Below are positions 10,001 to 17,705 of a stretch of DNA of 64,000 nt, piece by piece. How positions within the stretch are numbered: position 1 is the first letter of the stretch; each line of letters begins with the position of its first letter. A model generated the notes under the pieces. The model saw only the letters and a program-made list of their open reading frames with translations. It was not told where the DNA came from and made no database searches. Made by a program: the position numbers and the translations under genes. Source of the stretch: Chloroflexi bacterium 44-23 (GTDB lineage: Bacteria > Chloroflexota > Anaerolineae > Anaerolineales > Anaerolineaceae); NCBI GenBank assembly GCA_001899005.1, contig MKUW01000021.1, positions 124,001-188,000 on the forward strand. Direction: 5' to 3'.

Positions 10001-11436
10001 TTAATTAGTAATTCCTGCTCGGATTCCGGCAAGATTTGGAGAAGGGAGACTGGTTTTTGCGGATCGTGTGTTATTTCTTCAAGCAGCGTGCAATAACTTT
10101 GTGCTAAACGAGCGATCATATCTCTGTCAAAAAGGTCTGTCGCATATTCCAGGGAGATGATTATTTCATCATTTGTCTCAGCAGCCATCATCATCAATTC
10201 AAATGGCGCAGTACGGTGGGCAATATGCACAGAACGAATCGAGAGACCTTCCAGATCAATTTGCTGGCTGCCTTGTCCTAACATAAATGGACCAGCATTT
10301 TTTTTGGGAATGATAGGGGGCGCTTGTTGCCATGAAAAAACCGTCTGAATCAGCGGAGAACGACTGAGTTCCCGGTTTGGCTGAAGGTTTTGTACCAACT
10401 CAGCAAAAGGATACCAATCATATTGACTGCCTTCTTCGATGGATTGGTGTACTTTGTTTAATAATTCCAGAAAATTCATCTCATCCGAAAAAGCAGTTCG
10501 GACGATCATTTGATTGACAAAATACCCGACAACACGAATGGTAGAAAGATTCCTGCCAGCTTTTGGGAAACCCACCAAGATATCCTTCTGACCCGTGTAA
10601 CGATATAAAAGGGCTTGGTAGGCAGCGAATAGAACTGTATAGAAGGGTACTTTTTGTTTTTCTGCCAAGTTGCGGAGTTTGTGTGTTCGTTCCCTATTAA
10701 GATGGAAAAAATGAACAGCACCTTGGCCGGTTAATTCCGTTGGCCGGGGCAAGCTGGTAGAGAGGTTAAGGGTGGGAAGTTCACCTGACAAATTATTGCG
10801 CCAATAATTCCAGGCTGCTTCCCCTTGTTTGCCCCCTAATTTATCTTTTTCTCGGATCATATTATCTTGATAGGTTTTATGGAGCGTCCGTAAGGAGGCC
10901 GGAATCCCGCTTGTCTCCTCACGATAAATACCGGCTACTTCCGACATAATGATCGCACTTGACCATAGGTCAGCTACTATATGATGAAATACAAAAAGAA
11001 TTAAAGGCTGCCTTTTTATTTTTTTCATCTCATCATCAAAAAAAAGAGGGGCGTTCAAAATCACCGTCACGCGCCAGGTTGGCCCCTTTTCTAAATCAAA
11101 GGGGCGGTATGCTTCTTCCTTTATAAACTCGTCCAGTTGATCTGGATGCCATATAGCCCCCTTCTGCAAGCTATAAGAGATCTCCATGGCAGGTTGTACA
11201 CGTTGAACCGGTTCTCCCTGTTCGATTGTAAACAAGGTTCGCAGCATAGGATGCCGCTCTGCAAGTTTTTGTAGGGATTTTTTTAAAGCTTCCAGATCCG
11301 TATCATCTGGCACTGCAACCGCCGCGGCAATATGATAGGCAACATTGGTAGGGGCCAATTTATAATGAAACCACAATGCGGATTGTCCACGTGAAAGCGG
11401 ATAACTTTGAAATTGAGTTGATTTATTGGTTTGCAT
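4009..11436 (-). CDS. Nonribosomal peptide synthetase, C-A-PCP-E-C-PCP-TE
   Basis: A 2475-aa assembly-line enzyme. Domains by motif position: C1 (His motif 'HHIVADLWS', about 154); A ('YTSGSSGRPKG' about 642, 'NGYGPTETT', 'YRTGDVARY', A10 'SAKIDRQ'); PCP1 ('FFELGGDSIMS', about 1032); E ('HHLAIDAVSW' about 1225, 'EAHGREN', 'RFNYLGQ'); C2 ('HHHALLDGWS', about 1712); PCP2 ('FFELGGDSLSG', about 2082); TE ('GWSVGG', about 2233). Only one A domain is present, so PCP2 must be charged in trans or not at all. Aligning the pocket by eye to the PheA frame gives D-V-Y-Y-L-G-G-I-C-K, a non-charged pocket with no confident substrate. E makes a D-residue and C2 would then be of the D-L type. No MbtH, transporter or phosphopantetheinyl transferase gene is nearby. 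Confidence 0.93.
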   Translation of the reverse strand: MQTNKSTQFQSYPLSRGQSALWFHYKLAPTNVAYHIAAAVAVPDDTDLEALKKSLQKLAERHPMLRTLFTIEQGEPVQRVQPAMEISYSLQKGAIWHPDQLDEFIKEEAYRPFDLEKGPTWRVTVILNAPLFFDDEMKKIKRQPLILFVFHHIVADLWSSAIIMSEVAGIYREETSGIPASLRTLHKTYQDNMIREKDKLGGKQGEAAWNYWRNNLSGELPTLNLSTSLPRPTELTGQGAVHFFHLNRERTHKLRNLAEKQKVPFYTVLFAAYQALLYRYTGQKDILVGFPKAGRNLSTIRVVGYFVNQMIVRTAFSDEMNFLELLNKVHQSIEEGSQYDWYPFAELVQNLQPNRELSRSPLIQTVFSWQQAPPIIPKKNAGPFMLGQGSQQIDLEGLSIRSVHIAHRTAPFELMMMAAETNDEIIISLEYATDLFDRDMIARLAQSYCTLLEEITHDPQKPVSLLQILPESEQELLINQWNDTESAYPDSVCLHELFEKQVQRSPHALAVVHGEDQLTYKELNQKANQLAYLLREKGVDKNGIVGIYLESSVSMVVAILGVLKAGGAYLPLDPGFPNQRLDFIIAEAKPIFIITTQEQHAIMPDFQDSVICLDSALNKQNIKKRPNLMLNHAPDQLAYVIYTSGSSGRPKGVMLAHRGVVNLLADFQRRQSIQPGEQCSWWTSPSFDVSVYEIFSPLLAGGVLFVIPEKIRLIASKLFTWMVENQIHSAYLPPFLMEDFSKWAINHPNASSLRRLLVGVEPIPDRLLRTICNQIPGLCLLNGYGPTETTICSTLYQVDPAAPHNGNTPIGKPVANTKIYLLNETLQVVPQGMPGEILIGGVGISSGYIHQPDLTVERFISSPFIKGETLYRTGDVARYLPDGNLLFMGRADSQVKFHGMRIELGEIEMVLSQHKDVKQAVVLLLNHPQSHVKQLVAYIVPKKGKFISPTKLSQFMSQQLPRSMVPTAFVPLESFPLTPSAKIDRQVLLKMDYVLSKQSESLDVPNNEKEQIFVLIWQKVLGIDKVSVEDNFFELGGDSIMSILVVIHAEEAGLKINPQHIFQAPTIKQLAALAEQVTPAHNPPELNDDSGPIYFTPIQHWFFEQNFANPHHWNQSILFVAEKPLQIHHLSAAAAVVINQHDVFRMRYYPANSGWRPEILDKVEVPCDLFDFSNFPPLQQDDALKKQIETQQQSLNIATGPLIRLVYFNVGKDRPGRLLIVVHHLAIDAVSWHILLPDLQKAYLQSEKGNPVTVSPTTASYKAWAQQLKTYANSPQFLKETNFWEKTLVMDTPSLPIDFDFTDQSLSDLNKESTARQVTRSLSEEETRILLREAPAAFGAEILDFLLTAMARAFKNWTGEDTLAIDLEAHGRENIVKGIHLTRSVGWFTTLYPIYLSLSRNPDQGEAIKLIKEQLRLVPRHGVGYGVFRYLSPFAKKLDQLKQATPGIRFNYLGQLPEKDSESNLLGFAPEAAEFQRSAANHRPHLIEIDASIYQGKLQVNWTYSDRLHKKITMERFATFFLNELRSLITYAQNPKIWGYTPSDFPDIKRTQSDLDALVDAASLVQTSPHKRNLEAIYPLSSMQRSMVLPTLFTPESDVYVQQIIFTFLGTLDMPAFQKAWQFMLNRHAILRTSFIWQGAKDLVQVVHKHLPLEIELQDWENFPPLKQTERFDKRIQVERKRGFDLSSPPLFRLFVLRVSDGVYRILFTHHHALLDGWSLPTLFKELFTAYEGLTQHKEISLPPVKPYRDYISWLQSQDLSKAEAFWQNALSGISKTPLSPVRETSSPGVGKLSTAELKKNLSVHTTSKLKTFARKQQLTLGTIMQGAWAILLSRAFQRDEILFGITIGGRPYELKGVESMVGLFINTLPLKITVSPNILLIEWLQQIQKTALNIQQYGYTPLLKIPGWVGIPHNTFLFESILVFENYPAFHEMLESFDGLAIRDIRSVEKTTYPLTVAITPGEKINLRILYDLDKFKANFVQQLIDELIQILELIVTGSNQPLFNLLSLNEPDFHLHLKDGVSPNEVKSKNQTGGMAEKDTTHQNTGFDISNKSLERYLSQLWGELLNIKEVKRYDNFFELGGDSLSGAICVSQLQDALNESVSLTAIFEAPTVFALSNYLIQHHPKGVSEFLGIEINHSERVERTKLPTSLVPIQPKGSKPPLFCIHPAGGVVFPYYTLAAYMGKEQPVYGIQDPQLFDSQHESKSIETMAAHYVEVLKTIQPEGPYNLLGWSVGGVVAYEMAQQLTKQGQLVNNLIMLDTNAPHLANDHHSETSIIEKLKQVKEWGLSIPNQIQKKWFAIDPILNYMRSGLFLLSSYGNRKNGSGQRKPKLKDLLGWAVLDTWRTRLLQEAEIAQTVSQEESLLLIKMPGVRRILKLIRKHQQIVQQYTAQPYRGNITLFRAVDFDSDGNEKQVSALGWQQLVEGQMTVHPIQANHVAFLVKPTVKTLAQELSECLDQNAVQSQRINDLTET

Positions 11437-11578
11437 AATTTGTGGGTTGTATGACTTGTTTTAACAATTACGATGTTCCTCCACGCTCTTTCATATCACC
11501 GGTTCGTTTTGATCTGTATTATTTGAATGGGGAGAAAAAACCGACTTAACTTGACCTATATTTGTTTATTAATCCAAA

Positions 11579-12577
11579 TTAATACGATTGATACCAATTT
11601 TGGTTAACTTCAGCCAAATCTGCCAGGGAGTCTGACCATTTCTTCCACCAGGGTTTTCCATATTTTCCTGCAATATCATGCAAAATTCGCAATCGTTCGC
11701 GACCAACGCTGGATAACCACTCACGTCGTTCTCTCGCATCAGGTTTGTACATCGCCTCTTCCCAAATGGCCCTACCACCAAGAAAGCCGGAGGCACCGGC
11801 CTGGCAGGCGATTTTAACCTGCCTGGCAAATGTTTCAAAATCGACGCCCGCACTGAGTAATATCCAAGGAGACAACGAAGCGGCATCAAGTCGCGCACAT
11901 GCTTCTCGGATCACTCCTTCGTCCTGCTCGAACGCCATATCCACAGGAAATTCAGCCTTTAACACATCAATACCCAACGGTGTGAGATCCCGTGCGGATT
12001 GAACAACCAATTCTGATTTTTTCATCGCAAAACGAGCAGCATCATTTCTTTCTACTGACAGTGGGTACGCAATGGGTTCGATTAAAAAAGGTATATCGGC
12101 ACGAACGCAATCTTCGCCTACCTGTTGTGTAACCGCCCTTTGTTTGGCAGCATTCTCCTTCAGATCAGGGCGATAATAAAGCAAAATTTTTACCGCGGAA
12201 GCGCCCGTTCGTTTTATTTTTTCGATGCTCCAATCTTGCAGCAAGGTGGTAGTCCTCCCCTGTGCATCTACTTCATACCCGGATTCCTCCAGACTTACCA
12301 GCAAACCAACATTTCCGGGGAGAACTCCAGCGATGATCGATTGAGCAGCACCGTAGACAGGATCGAGAAGAACCGCTGTTGATTCCGGAGCAAGTTCTTC
12401 TGTAAGATCTGTTTTATATTCCACCAGTGTGCTGGCAGGCACTTGTTCAGGTTCGGTTATGTCAATCATGCGCTGCATCGAACCGCGATGATCCATCGCG
12501 CACATCGCAAAGATGCCGGCCTGGTCGGAGATTTGTTGTAACCCGCGTATCTTTCCCATCGTAAATTGTTTCGCCAT
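11579..12577 (-). CDS. lacD: Tagatose 1,6-diphosphate aldolase-like (LacD family)
   Basis: About 332 aa, resembling class I LacD aldolases: N-terminal 'GIFAMCAMDHRGSMQRMI', a Lys-containing 'SAVKILLYYRPD' strand as Schiff-base candidate, and C-terminal 'LLSAGVDFETFARQVKIAC'. It would cleave a ketose bisphosphate into DHAP and glyceraldehyde 3-phosphate. The start was moved from 12592 to ATG 12577, where GGAG lies 7 bp upstream inside the end of the GAPDH gene; the 4-bp gap implies translational coupling. Pairing with GAPDH fits a glycolytic aldolase role rather than lactose breakdown, since no lac genes are present. Confidence 0.85.
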   Translation of the reverse strand: MAKQFTMGKIRGLQQISDQAGIFAMCAMDHRGSMQRMIDITEPEQVPASTLVEYKTDLTEELAPESTAVLLDPVYGAAQSIIAGVLPGNVGLLVSLEESGYEVDAQGRTTTLLQDWSIEKIKRTGASAVKILLYYRPDLKENAAKQRAVTQQVGEDCVRADIPFLIEPIAYPLSVERNDAARFAMKKSELVVQSARDLTPLGIDVLKAEFPVDMAFEQDEGVIREACARLDAASLSPWILLSAGVDFETFARQVKIACQAGASGFLGGRAIWEEAMYKPDARERREWLSSVGRERLRILHDIAGKYGKPWWKKWSDSLADLAEVNQNWYQSY

Positions 12578-12581
12578 TGAG

Positions 12582-13649
12582 TTACTCCACATCTTTCTTT
12601 AACTTTTGTTCTCCCACAAAATCGCTCATAATACCAAACGCCTTGTTTGTCTTGGCAATCGATTTTTTTCCGTCTTGCTCAATACCGGTTAAGGCACGGA
12701 TGGCATCAATCGTTTCAGGCACAACAATGGCTTGGTTATAAACCTGGTAATTGTAAAATAACTCGTTTCCCTTCACCGTGAGACTATCTTCCCAAAGACC
12801 TACTTCCCACATATCCCCCCGGGAGCGTCCGAGATCAGTCATCAATTCAATGGTACTGTTAAGTGCCACCAGACCATCCGAGGCATTTAAGAAAGCGATC
12901 CGGGAATCGTTCCGAAACGCCTTTAAAACCTCTTCTTTTGTGGCTTCACGGGTAAGTTCTACACTCCAGGCATGGAGATGGCTGTTGGTGTGGGCCGCTT
13001 TTACCGCAATCGTCACGACATCCAAATCCGGGTCTACTTTTTGGGCATCCGGCCCCTGATGAGAGGGAATTTCTTTTTCCGGGACAACTGTATTCATAAT
13101 GCCGGAATGATCTGATTCCCACGGGTCAGTCGCCCGGCGAACGAGTACGCCACGCGCTTTCTTGAGCAAGCCTGCCCTTTTTAGGGCGCCTAGCGTACGG
13201 ACAATGCTGGTGGTATTACATGAAACCACCCGGGTTGTATCCCTGCCTACTGCGGAAGCATAGTTTGACCGCGCCACAAAGGAGTGTCCGGTGAGTTCGT
13301 GTTTTTCTCCTCCCTGAAAAATGGATTTTACGCCGTGTTTTTGGTACAACGCCAGATTCTTGGCTCCAATGCCTTTTGGGGTAGCATCTGCAACAATATC
13401 AATTTGATCCAGTATTTTCTCCATCGTCCCCCGCAAATGAATGCCGTCTTGGCGCATTTCATCCGCTGCTTGCTTGGTGGATGCATAAATAGGGTATCCT
13501 TTCTCCACCGCTACTTTAATACGCCAATCGCTAACGACATCCGCCACACCGACCAATTCCATATCGTCTTGAAGGGACACAGCATCGGCGATCCGTTTTC
13601 CGATGACGCCATACCCATTTACCAATACTTTTACTTTTTTAGTAGACAT
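12582..13649 (-). CDS. Type II (archaeal-type) glyceraldehyde-3-phosphate dehydrogenase
   Basis: 355 aa. The N-terminal Rossmann motif is 'VLVNGYGVIGKRIADAV'. The catalytic Cys lies in 'VVSCNTTSIVRTLGAL', the hallmark of the archaeal class II enzyme rather than the usual bacterial 'ASCTTN'. A C-terminal domain follows ('GDMWEVGLWEDSLTV'). It oxidises glyceraldehyde 3-phosphate to 1,3-bisphosphoglycerate. It is followed immediately by the LacD-type aldolase, so two successive glycolytic steps share an operon. Archaeal-type GAPDH occurs in a limited set of bacteria, so ancient transfer is likely. Confidence 0.93.
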   Translation of the reverse strand: MSTKKVKVLVNGYGVIGKRIADAVSLQDDMELVGVADVVSDWRIKVAVEKGYPIYASTKQAADEMRQDGIHLRGTMEKILDQIDIVADATPKGIGAKNLALYQKHGVKSIFQGGEKHELTGHSFVARSNYASAVGRDTTRVVSCNTTSIVRTLGALKRAGLLKKARGVLVRRATDPWESDHSGIMNTVVPEKEIPSHQGPDAQKVDPDLDVVTIAVKAAHTNSHLHAWSVELTREATKEEVLKAFRNDSRIAFLNASDGLVALNSTIELMTDLGRSRGDMWEVGLWEDSLTVKGNELFYNYQVYNQAIVVPETIDAIRALTGIEQDGKKSIAKTNKAFGIMSDFVGEQKLKKDVE

Positions 13650-13836
13650 TTTCTCTCCTTTAATCTATTTTATAAAATAACCTTTCCTGGTATTTACTTA
13701 GAAAAATAACGTAGTGCCGAGCCCCCACAGGTTAATTCGTGTAAATACCTTGGAGTCGTTCGACCAGCCAGATAATTAATTCAGTCCAGAAAGGGAAAAC
13801 GAAACCAAGGGTCATAATCGCGGATTTACAGGGTTA

Positions 13837-14313
13837 TTAACCCTCCTTTTCCACTGAAGAAGGCACTCTCACCGGAAATCCCAATGTAAGCCAGTCATGC
13901 ATACCTCCCCGGTAGTACATTAACTTTTCTGCCGGATATCCCGCTTCCAATAATGCCCGGATTGCCCAGGGAGACTGCGGACATTGTGGGCCGTTACAAA
14001 ATAAGATCGTCATTTGATCTCTATTTAGTTCACTTATTCTTTCCCCTGCTTCTGTAAAGGGGATATTTTTTGCACCAGGCAAAGTAGCTTCCTGGAAAAA
14101 GTTTTCAGTTCGCCCATCAATAACAGGCAGCCCGTTTTCGATATGTTTGATTACTTCTAACTCACCCACGGTTTGTACCCCTTCTGCTGCCTGAATTGAT
14201 TGAATCTCACCCCAGGTGCTATCTACGATAACCATACCATCTTGTTGAGGTACCGGCTGTGGAATACTGGGAGATCGTTCGCCAAAATCTTTACGTTTAA
14301 TTTCTTTATGCAT
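13837..14313 (-). CDS. Rhodanese-like domain protein
   Basis: About 158 aa from the preferred ATG 14313, which has AAAGGA 7 bp upstream; the track start at 14379 lacks one. It has no signal peptide. A single rhodanese domain has the active-site loop 'LFCNGPQCPQSPWAIRALL', with a CxxxxC pair, and the closing 'YYRGGMHDWLTLGFPV'. Such loops occur in sulfur-relay or thiol-sensing rhodaneses; the substrate is unknown. Compare the selenocysteine-type rhodanese at 54777. A bidirectional hairpin separates it from the BON gene upstream. Confidence 0.85.
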   Translation of the reverse strand: MHKEIKRKDFGERSPSIPQPVPQQDGMVIVDSTWGEIQSIQAAEGVQTVGELEVIKHIENGLPVIDGRTENFFQEATLPGAKNIPFTEAGERISELNRDQMTILFCNGPQCPQSPWAIRALLEAGYPAEKLMYYRGGMHDWLTLGFPVRVPSSVEKEG

Positions 14314-14410
14314 AATTATTTCCTTTTGTTTATCTATTTGATTATCTGTTCCTTTTCTTATTTTAAAAAATTTCATCATTTAATATTTTTGATCGCATAC
14401 ATTTATTGGA

Positions 14411-14468
14411 AAGAACAGGGGTAACTTGCTATATTTGTCAAGTCTGTATCCCCTGTTCTTTTTTTATG
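14411..14468. terminator. Strong hairpin between BON and rhodanese genes
   Basis: An 11-bp perfect stem (aagaacagggg / cccctgttctt) with a 28-nt loop. A seven-T run follows on the plus strand and a weaker TTCTTT on the minus strand. It probably ends the minus-strand BON transcript; plus-strand use would block antisense reading. Confidence 0.7.
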
Positions 14469-14475
14469 CTCTTTA

Positions 14476-14892
14476 TCAACTTTCTTGTCTTTTAACAGTT
14501 AGTTTGTTCATTACGTCATTAACTCCCATTACCGGAAGAGCTAAATCTTCTGCCCGGCGCTTCGAATTCCAATCATCCACTGTACCCACGAGCGTGACAA
14601 TGCCATTCTCAGAACTAACATGAATACTAGAAGCATCGAGCCAAGAATCTACGGTTAAGACCCTTTCTATCTCTGCTTTGATCTGCTCGTCGTTGGGTTG
14701 TGCCGGTCCTTTGCCACGATGTGGCCCCATTTTTCCTTTGTGTTTACTTCCACACATGGGACAGCGACCTTTTTTACCCATTCCCCTCTTTTTCATAGAT
14801 CGCATATGTTCTTTTTTTTCCATCATTCCCATTCCAGTATGTTTTTCCCCTTGTGATTTTTCTTGAGTCTGTTGCATGTTTTGTTTTTTCAT
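14476..14892 (-). CDS. BON-domain protein with Met/Lys/Gly-rich N-terminus
   Basis: 138 aa from ATG 14892. The track start at 14967 lies upstream of the -10 box, so it is not usable. The first 70 residues are rich in Met, Lys and Gly and contain a CxxC ('GRCPMCGSKHKGKMGPHR'), suggesting metal or nucleic-acid binding. A BON domain follows ('EIERVLTVDSWLDASSIHVSSENGIVTLVGTVDDW'). BON domains bind lipid or periplasmic partners, but no signal peptide is seen. It is driven by the minus-strand 11-bp-repeat promoter, which puts it in the same regulon as the SHOCT and DUF302 genes. Confidence 0.85.
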   Translation of the reverse strand: MKKQNMQQTQEKSQGEKHTGMGMMEKKEHMRSMKKRGMGKKGRCPMCGSKHKGKMGPHRGKGPAQPNDEQIKAEIERVLTVDSWLDASSIHVSSENGIVTLVGTVDDWNSKRRAEDLALPVMGVNDVMNKLTVKRQES

Positions 14893-14957
14893 TATATTTT
14901 TTCTTCCAGTGATCCTTTCGTTCCTTCTTGAGATAAATTCTCTTGTTTCATAATTTA

Positions 14958-15011
14958 ATAGTAACAAGGTAAATTAAAGTTTATTTGAATTATTCTTAAA
15001 GATTGTGTAAA
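14958..15011 (-). promoter_or_regulatory. Promoter with four tandem 11-bp repeats (regulon site D)
   Basis: Read on the minus strand, TTTACACAATC, TTTAAGAATAA, TTCAAATAAAC and TTTAATTTACC are head to tail, then a 4-bp gap and TACTAT as -10. The first five bases of all four units (TTTAC, TTTAA, TTCAA, TTTAA) match site C at 43018 position by position, and the spacing to the -10 (48 bp from the first T) is the same. Confidence 0.85.
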
Positions 15012-15047
15012 GATTAATCTATGAGACTAACCACGTTCTCATGGTTA

Positions 15048-15557
15048 CTACGGTATTGTCTTTAAGAAAGCCAAAAGATCTTCCAGATCTTGATCATTAA
15101 TCGCCCAACGTGGCATATCTGTGTTGAGTGTGTCACCATCCGGGTGTTTACCCTCAACAACTGCGCTGCGGAAGCTATCAATGCTATAACCACCAGGCTG
15201 GGGCGTTTCCCCAGATTCTTCGTTCATCATCTCGATGAGTGCATCTCCGTTAATCGGTGGTGCATACATAACCTGCATTGGCATCGTATGCTGACCTCCG
15301 CTGCCTGTAGGACCATGACAAGTTGCACAAGTCAGATAAGAGCCCATCATCATGCCACTAAAGTCCGGACCATCGGAATAGGGAATTTGTTCTCCCTTCC
15401 CGTCCAATCCGGTAAAATAAATTCGTTCGCCGTTCGCCACACCAGAAAGTTCAGTTCCAGTCTGATCAGCTGATTGGCGCGATAAACCAGTACAACCGGT
15501 AATGACAATACCGATCAAAACCAGCATTGCTCCCAGAGTAATCATTTTTACTTTCAT
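15048..15557 (-). CDS. c-type cytochrome lipoprotein
   Basis: 169 aa. A lipoprotein signal ('LVLIGIVITGC', lipobox Cys about residue 22) anchors it outside the membrane. One heme-binding CxxCH is present ('YLTCATCHGPTGSGG'). The distal Met is probably in the region around 'MPRWAINDQDLEDLLAFLKT'. It carries one electron in a periplasmic or surface chain. AGGAGA precedes ATG 15557. A second, unrelated-looking cytochrome lipoprotein lies upstream on the same strand, separated by a 227-bp gap that may hold its own promoter. Confidence 0.92.
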   Translation of the reverse strand: MKVKMITLGAMLVLIGIVITGCTGLSRQSADQTGTELSGVANGERIYFTGLDGKGEQIPYSDGPDFSGMMMGSYLTCATCHGPTGSGGQHTMPMQVMYAPPINGDALIEMMNEESGETPQPGGYSIDSFRSAVVEGKHPDGDTLNTDMPRWAINDQDLEDLLAFLKTIP

Positions 15558-15784
15558 TCGTTTTCTCCTAATTTCTTAACAAAATTTCGTGAATTTCCCC
15601 TATCATTATTTATAATTTCCTCCTTCTTAACTATATACTGCATTACGATCAAATAATAGTGGGAATTTCCCTATATGAAATCAGGGCTTTCCCCAAACAT
15701 GTTCTTTATCCCTTTTTGTAAATCAGATATTTTTTTGCATAAGAATGAGTAAACATTAAAATATAAAGAGCATTACAGTTGAGC

Positions 15785-16288
15785 TTACTTATTTTCAGTT
15801 ACGGTTATCCACCATTGATATTCACGTTCATCCTTTCCCCATTGGCTCTTAAAATAATCAAGGATCATTGCCGCTTGTTCCTGAGTCAATTGATCATCAA
15901 ATGCCGGCATCGTTCCACCATACAGTTTAGCACCACCTTCTAAAACAATTCTTTGAAGAATTGCATCTGAATGATGCCACGTATGACCGCTATTATCTTG
16001 CGGGGGCGGCGGAAGTGTGCCGTCTTCTAAAGGTATCTTCCAATTTAACGCTCCCTCCAAATTAATCCCATGGCAGCTTGCGCAGTACTCCATGTAAAGC
16101 TGCTCTCCTTCGCTTATGTTTTCTGGTATGAGATCTGCCACAGGAGGAACTTCGGTACCATTGATAATTACACCATTGTTATTTACTGTTTTATTGCCGG
16201 GAGAATCCGGCACACAGGCATTAAGCAGCAGCGCCAGAATGCTAAAGGAAATAGTGCTTAATTTTAACCGTCCAAAAAATCGTTTCAT
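15785..16288 (-). CDS. c-type cytochrome lipoprotein
   Basis: 167 aa from ATG 16288 (GGAAGTGG upstream; the track's TTG at 16303 overlaps this site). A lipobox ends the signal peptide ('ILALLLNAC'). The heme site is 'YMEYCASCHGINLEG', and a Met ligand is likely in 'GGTMPAFDDQLTQEQAAMILDYF'. This is the usual mono-heme cytochrome c class I layout. It is followed by the lgt-like/tlpA/ccdA operon upstream, which provides thiol reduction for cytochrome maturation. Confidence 0.92.
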   Translation of the reverse strand: MKRFFGRLKLSTISFSILALLLNACVPDSPGNKTVNNNGVIINGTEVPPVADLIPENISEGEQLYMEYCASCHGINLEGALNWKIPLEDGTLPPPPQDNSGHTWHHSDAILQRIVLEGGAKLYGGTMPAFDDQLTQEQAAMILDYFKSQWGKDEREYQWWITVTENK

Positions 16289-16381
16289 AATATCCACTTC
16301 CAACTTTACAAAATTGCTTTTAAGAAAAAAGAAGGATTAAGAACTCCAATTGATACGAGCAGACAATAAACAGCCTCCTCT

Positions 16382-17128
16382 TTATAATGAAACTCCTTTT
16401 TTTTCTTCATCAGTAGAATCAATCCAGGTATATAACATCCAAAGTGAAGCAGCTAAAACCATTAGCGCAATAATCTGAGATACCCGAAAACCACTCCAGA
16501 TTGTGCTGTCACCTCTAAAGGCTTCTATGAATAAACGCGAAGCGGATGAGAGGGCAATTACCAGCCAGAAACTACGTCCGCTGCCCGGTTTCAAAGGATA
16601 TTTCAAAATAATGAACAGAATAATTATCGCAAGCAGGGTTTCATAGATTTGAGTAGGATGACGATATTCGTTCCAGAGATAAATTGACCACAGTGTATCG
16701 GATGGTATCCCAAAAGCATCTCCGCTTAGTAAATGAGCCAGACCCTGAAACACCAAAAATACTGCCAAAGCTGGCGCCAGGGCATCCAAAGCGAGGCGAA
16801 CACCTAGTTTTTTGCGTTGCCCATAGAGGAATGCAGCAAACAACCCAATCATCAATCCTTCAGGGATAGAGAGTGTTTCCGGGGTAAGTGCAAAAAGACT
16901 TAATGGATTAGAGATGTAAGCGTTTATAAACCTGGCAGCATAAGCTGCCCTTGCCCCGATCAGACCAGCAATTAAACCGATAAAGATCAAATTGGAAATT
17001 AGATCGGATTTGATACCTATTCTCAACGCGCGTTTTTCCGCAATCCAAGAACCGAACCACACTCCTATTAATAAGGATAGACTGGCCAGTGGTAATAAGA
17101 ACGGTCCTAAACGTAGATAAGGTAACAT
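16382..17128 (-). CDS. Divergent Lgt-like membrane protein
   Basis: 248 aa, about seven TM helices. It keeps Lgt landmarks 'GLIGARAAY', 'HPTQIYETLLAI' and 'RLFIEAFRGDS'. It lacks the (H/E)GGL motif seen in true Lgt enzymes (compare 'WEGGLAIWGG' at 30967); here the stretch reads 'SIPEGLMIGL'. It is fused to the ccdA-tlpA operon: its ATG lies 1 bp after the tlpA stop. A specialised diacylglyceryl transferase or a non-catalytic paralog supporting cytochrome/thioredoxin maturation are both possible. Confidence 0.8.
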   Translation of the reverse strand: MLPYLRLGPFLLPLASLSLLIGVWFGSWIAEKRALRIGIKSDLISNLIFIGLIAGLIGARAAYAARFINAYISNPLSLFALTPETLSIPEGLMIGLFAAFLYGQRKKLGVRLALDALAPALAVFLVFQGLAHLLSGDAFGIPSDTLWSIYLWNEYRHPTQIYETLLAIIILFIILKYPLKPGSGRSFWLVIALSSASRLFIEAFRGDSTIWSGFRVSQIIALMVLAASLWMLYTWIDSTDEEKKGVSL

Positions 17129-17129
17129 A

Positions 17130-17705
17130 TCACTCAGACTCTTTTAATAAATTTTCGATTTTAGATTGGATCAATGCTTCAGCCATTGGACCTCCCACCA
17201 CTACAGAATGGATCGTGCCGTTCCGGTCAATAAAATATGAACTGGGTAAACCACGCAATTGATAACGCGCACCTACATCTCCCTTACGATCTAAAGGAAT
17301 AGGAAATGTTAAGCCAAATACTTTGGCAAATGCGATTGCGGCTGCTTCGCTATCCTGATTGGTCACATTAACTGCCAGGACAACCAACCCCAAGGGTTCA
17401 AATGCGTTGTAAATTTTTTCGATGGCTGGCATTTCTTCTCGGCACGGTGGACACCAACTAGCCCAAAAATTTACTAATACCACCTTACCGCGTAACTCAG
17501 ACAAAGTAACTTCCCCCCCTCCAGCCAGATCTAACGTGAAATCAGGAGCAATAAATCCTTCCCGAGGAGCCGAAGGCGGAACGGCTTCTACAGAATTTCC
17601 AACAGGAACACGTGAAACGAAAATCCACATAATTCCAACCACCAATATGATCACTGAATAGACGATCCAGCGGCGGCTATCTCGCGATAAATTAATTGTG
17701 GCCAT
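17130..17705 (-). CDS. TlpA/ResA-like thioredoxin
   Basis: 191 aa from ATG 17705; the longer track start is inside ccdA in another frame. N-terminal TM anchor (about 14-33), then a TlpA fold with 'NFWASWCPPCREEMPAIEK' and cis-Pro 'LRGLPSSYFIDRNG'. It overlaps the end of ccdA by 14 bp, so it is translationally coupled. CcdA passes electrons across the membrane to TlpA-type proteins, which reduce apocytochrome CxxCH thiols. The two cytochromes downstream are plausible clients. Confidence 0.93.
   Translation of the reverse strand: MATINLSRDSRRWIVYSVIILVVGIMWIFVSRVPVGNSVEAVPPSAPREGFIAPDFTLDLAGGGEVTLSELRGKVVLVNFWASWCPPCREEMPAIEKIYNAFEPLGLVVLAVNVTNQDSEAAAIAFAKVFGLTFPIPLDRKGDVGARYQLRGLPSSYFIDRNGTIHSVVVGGPMAEALIQSKIENLLKESE

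Noticed and set aside
13284-13709. 141-codon plus-strand ORF
   Set aside because: Antisense to the GAPDH gene, which has strong family motifs on the other strand.
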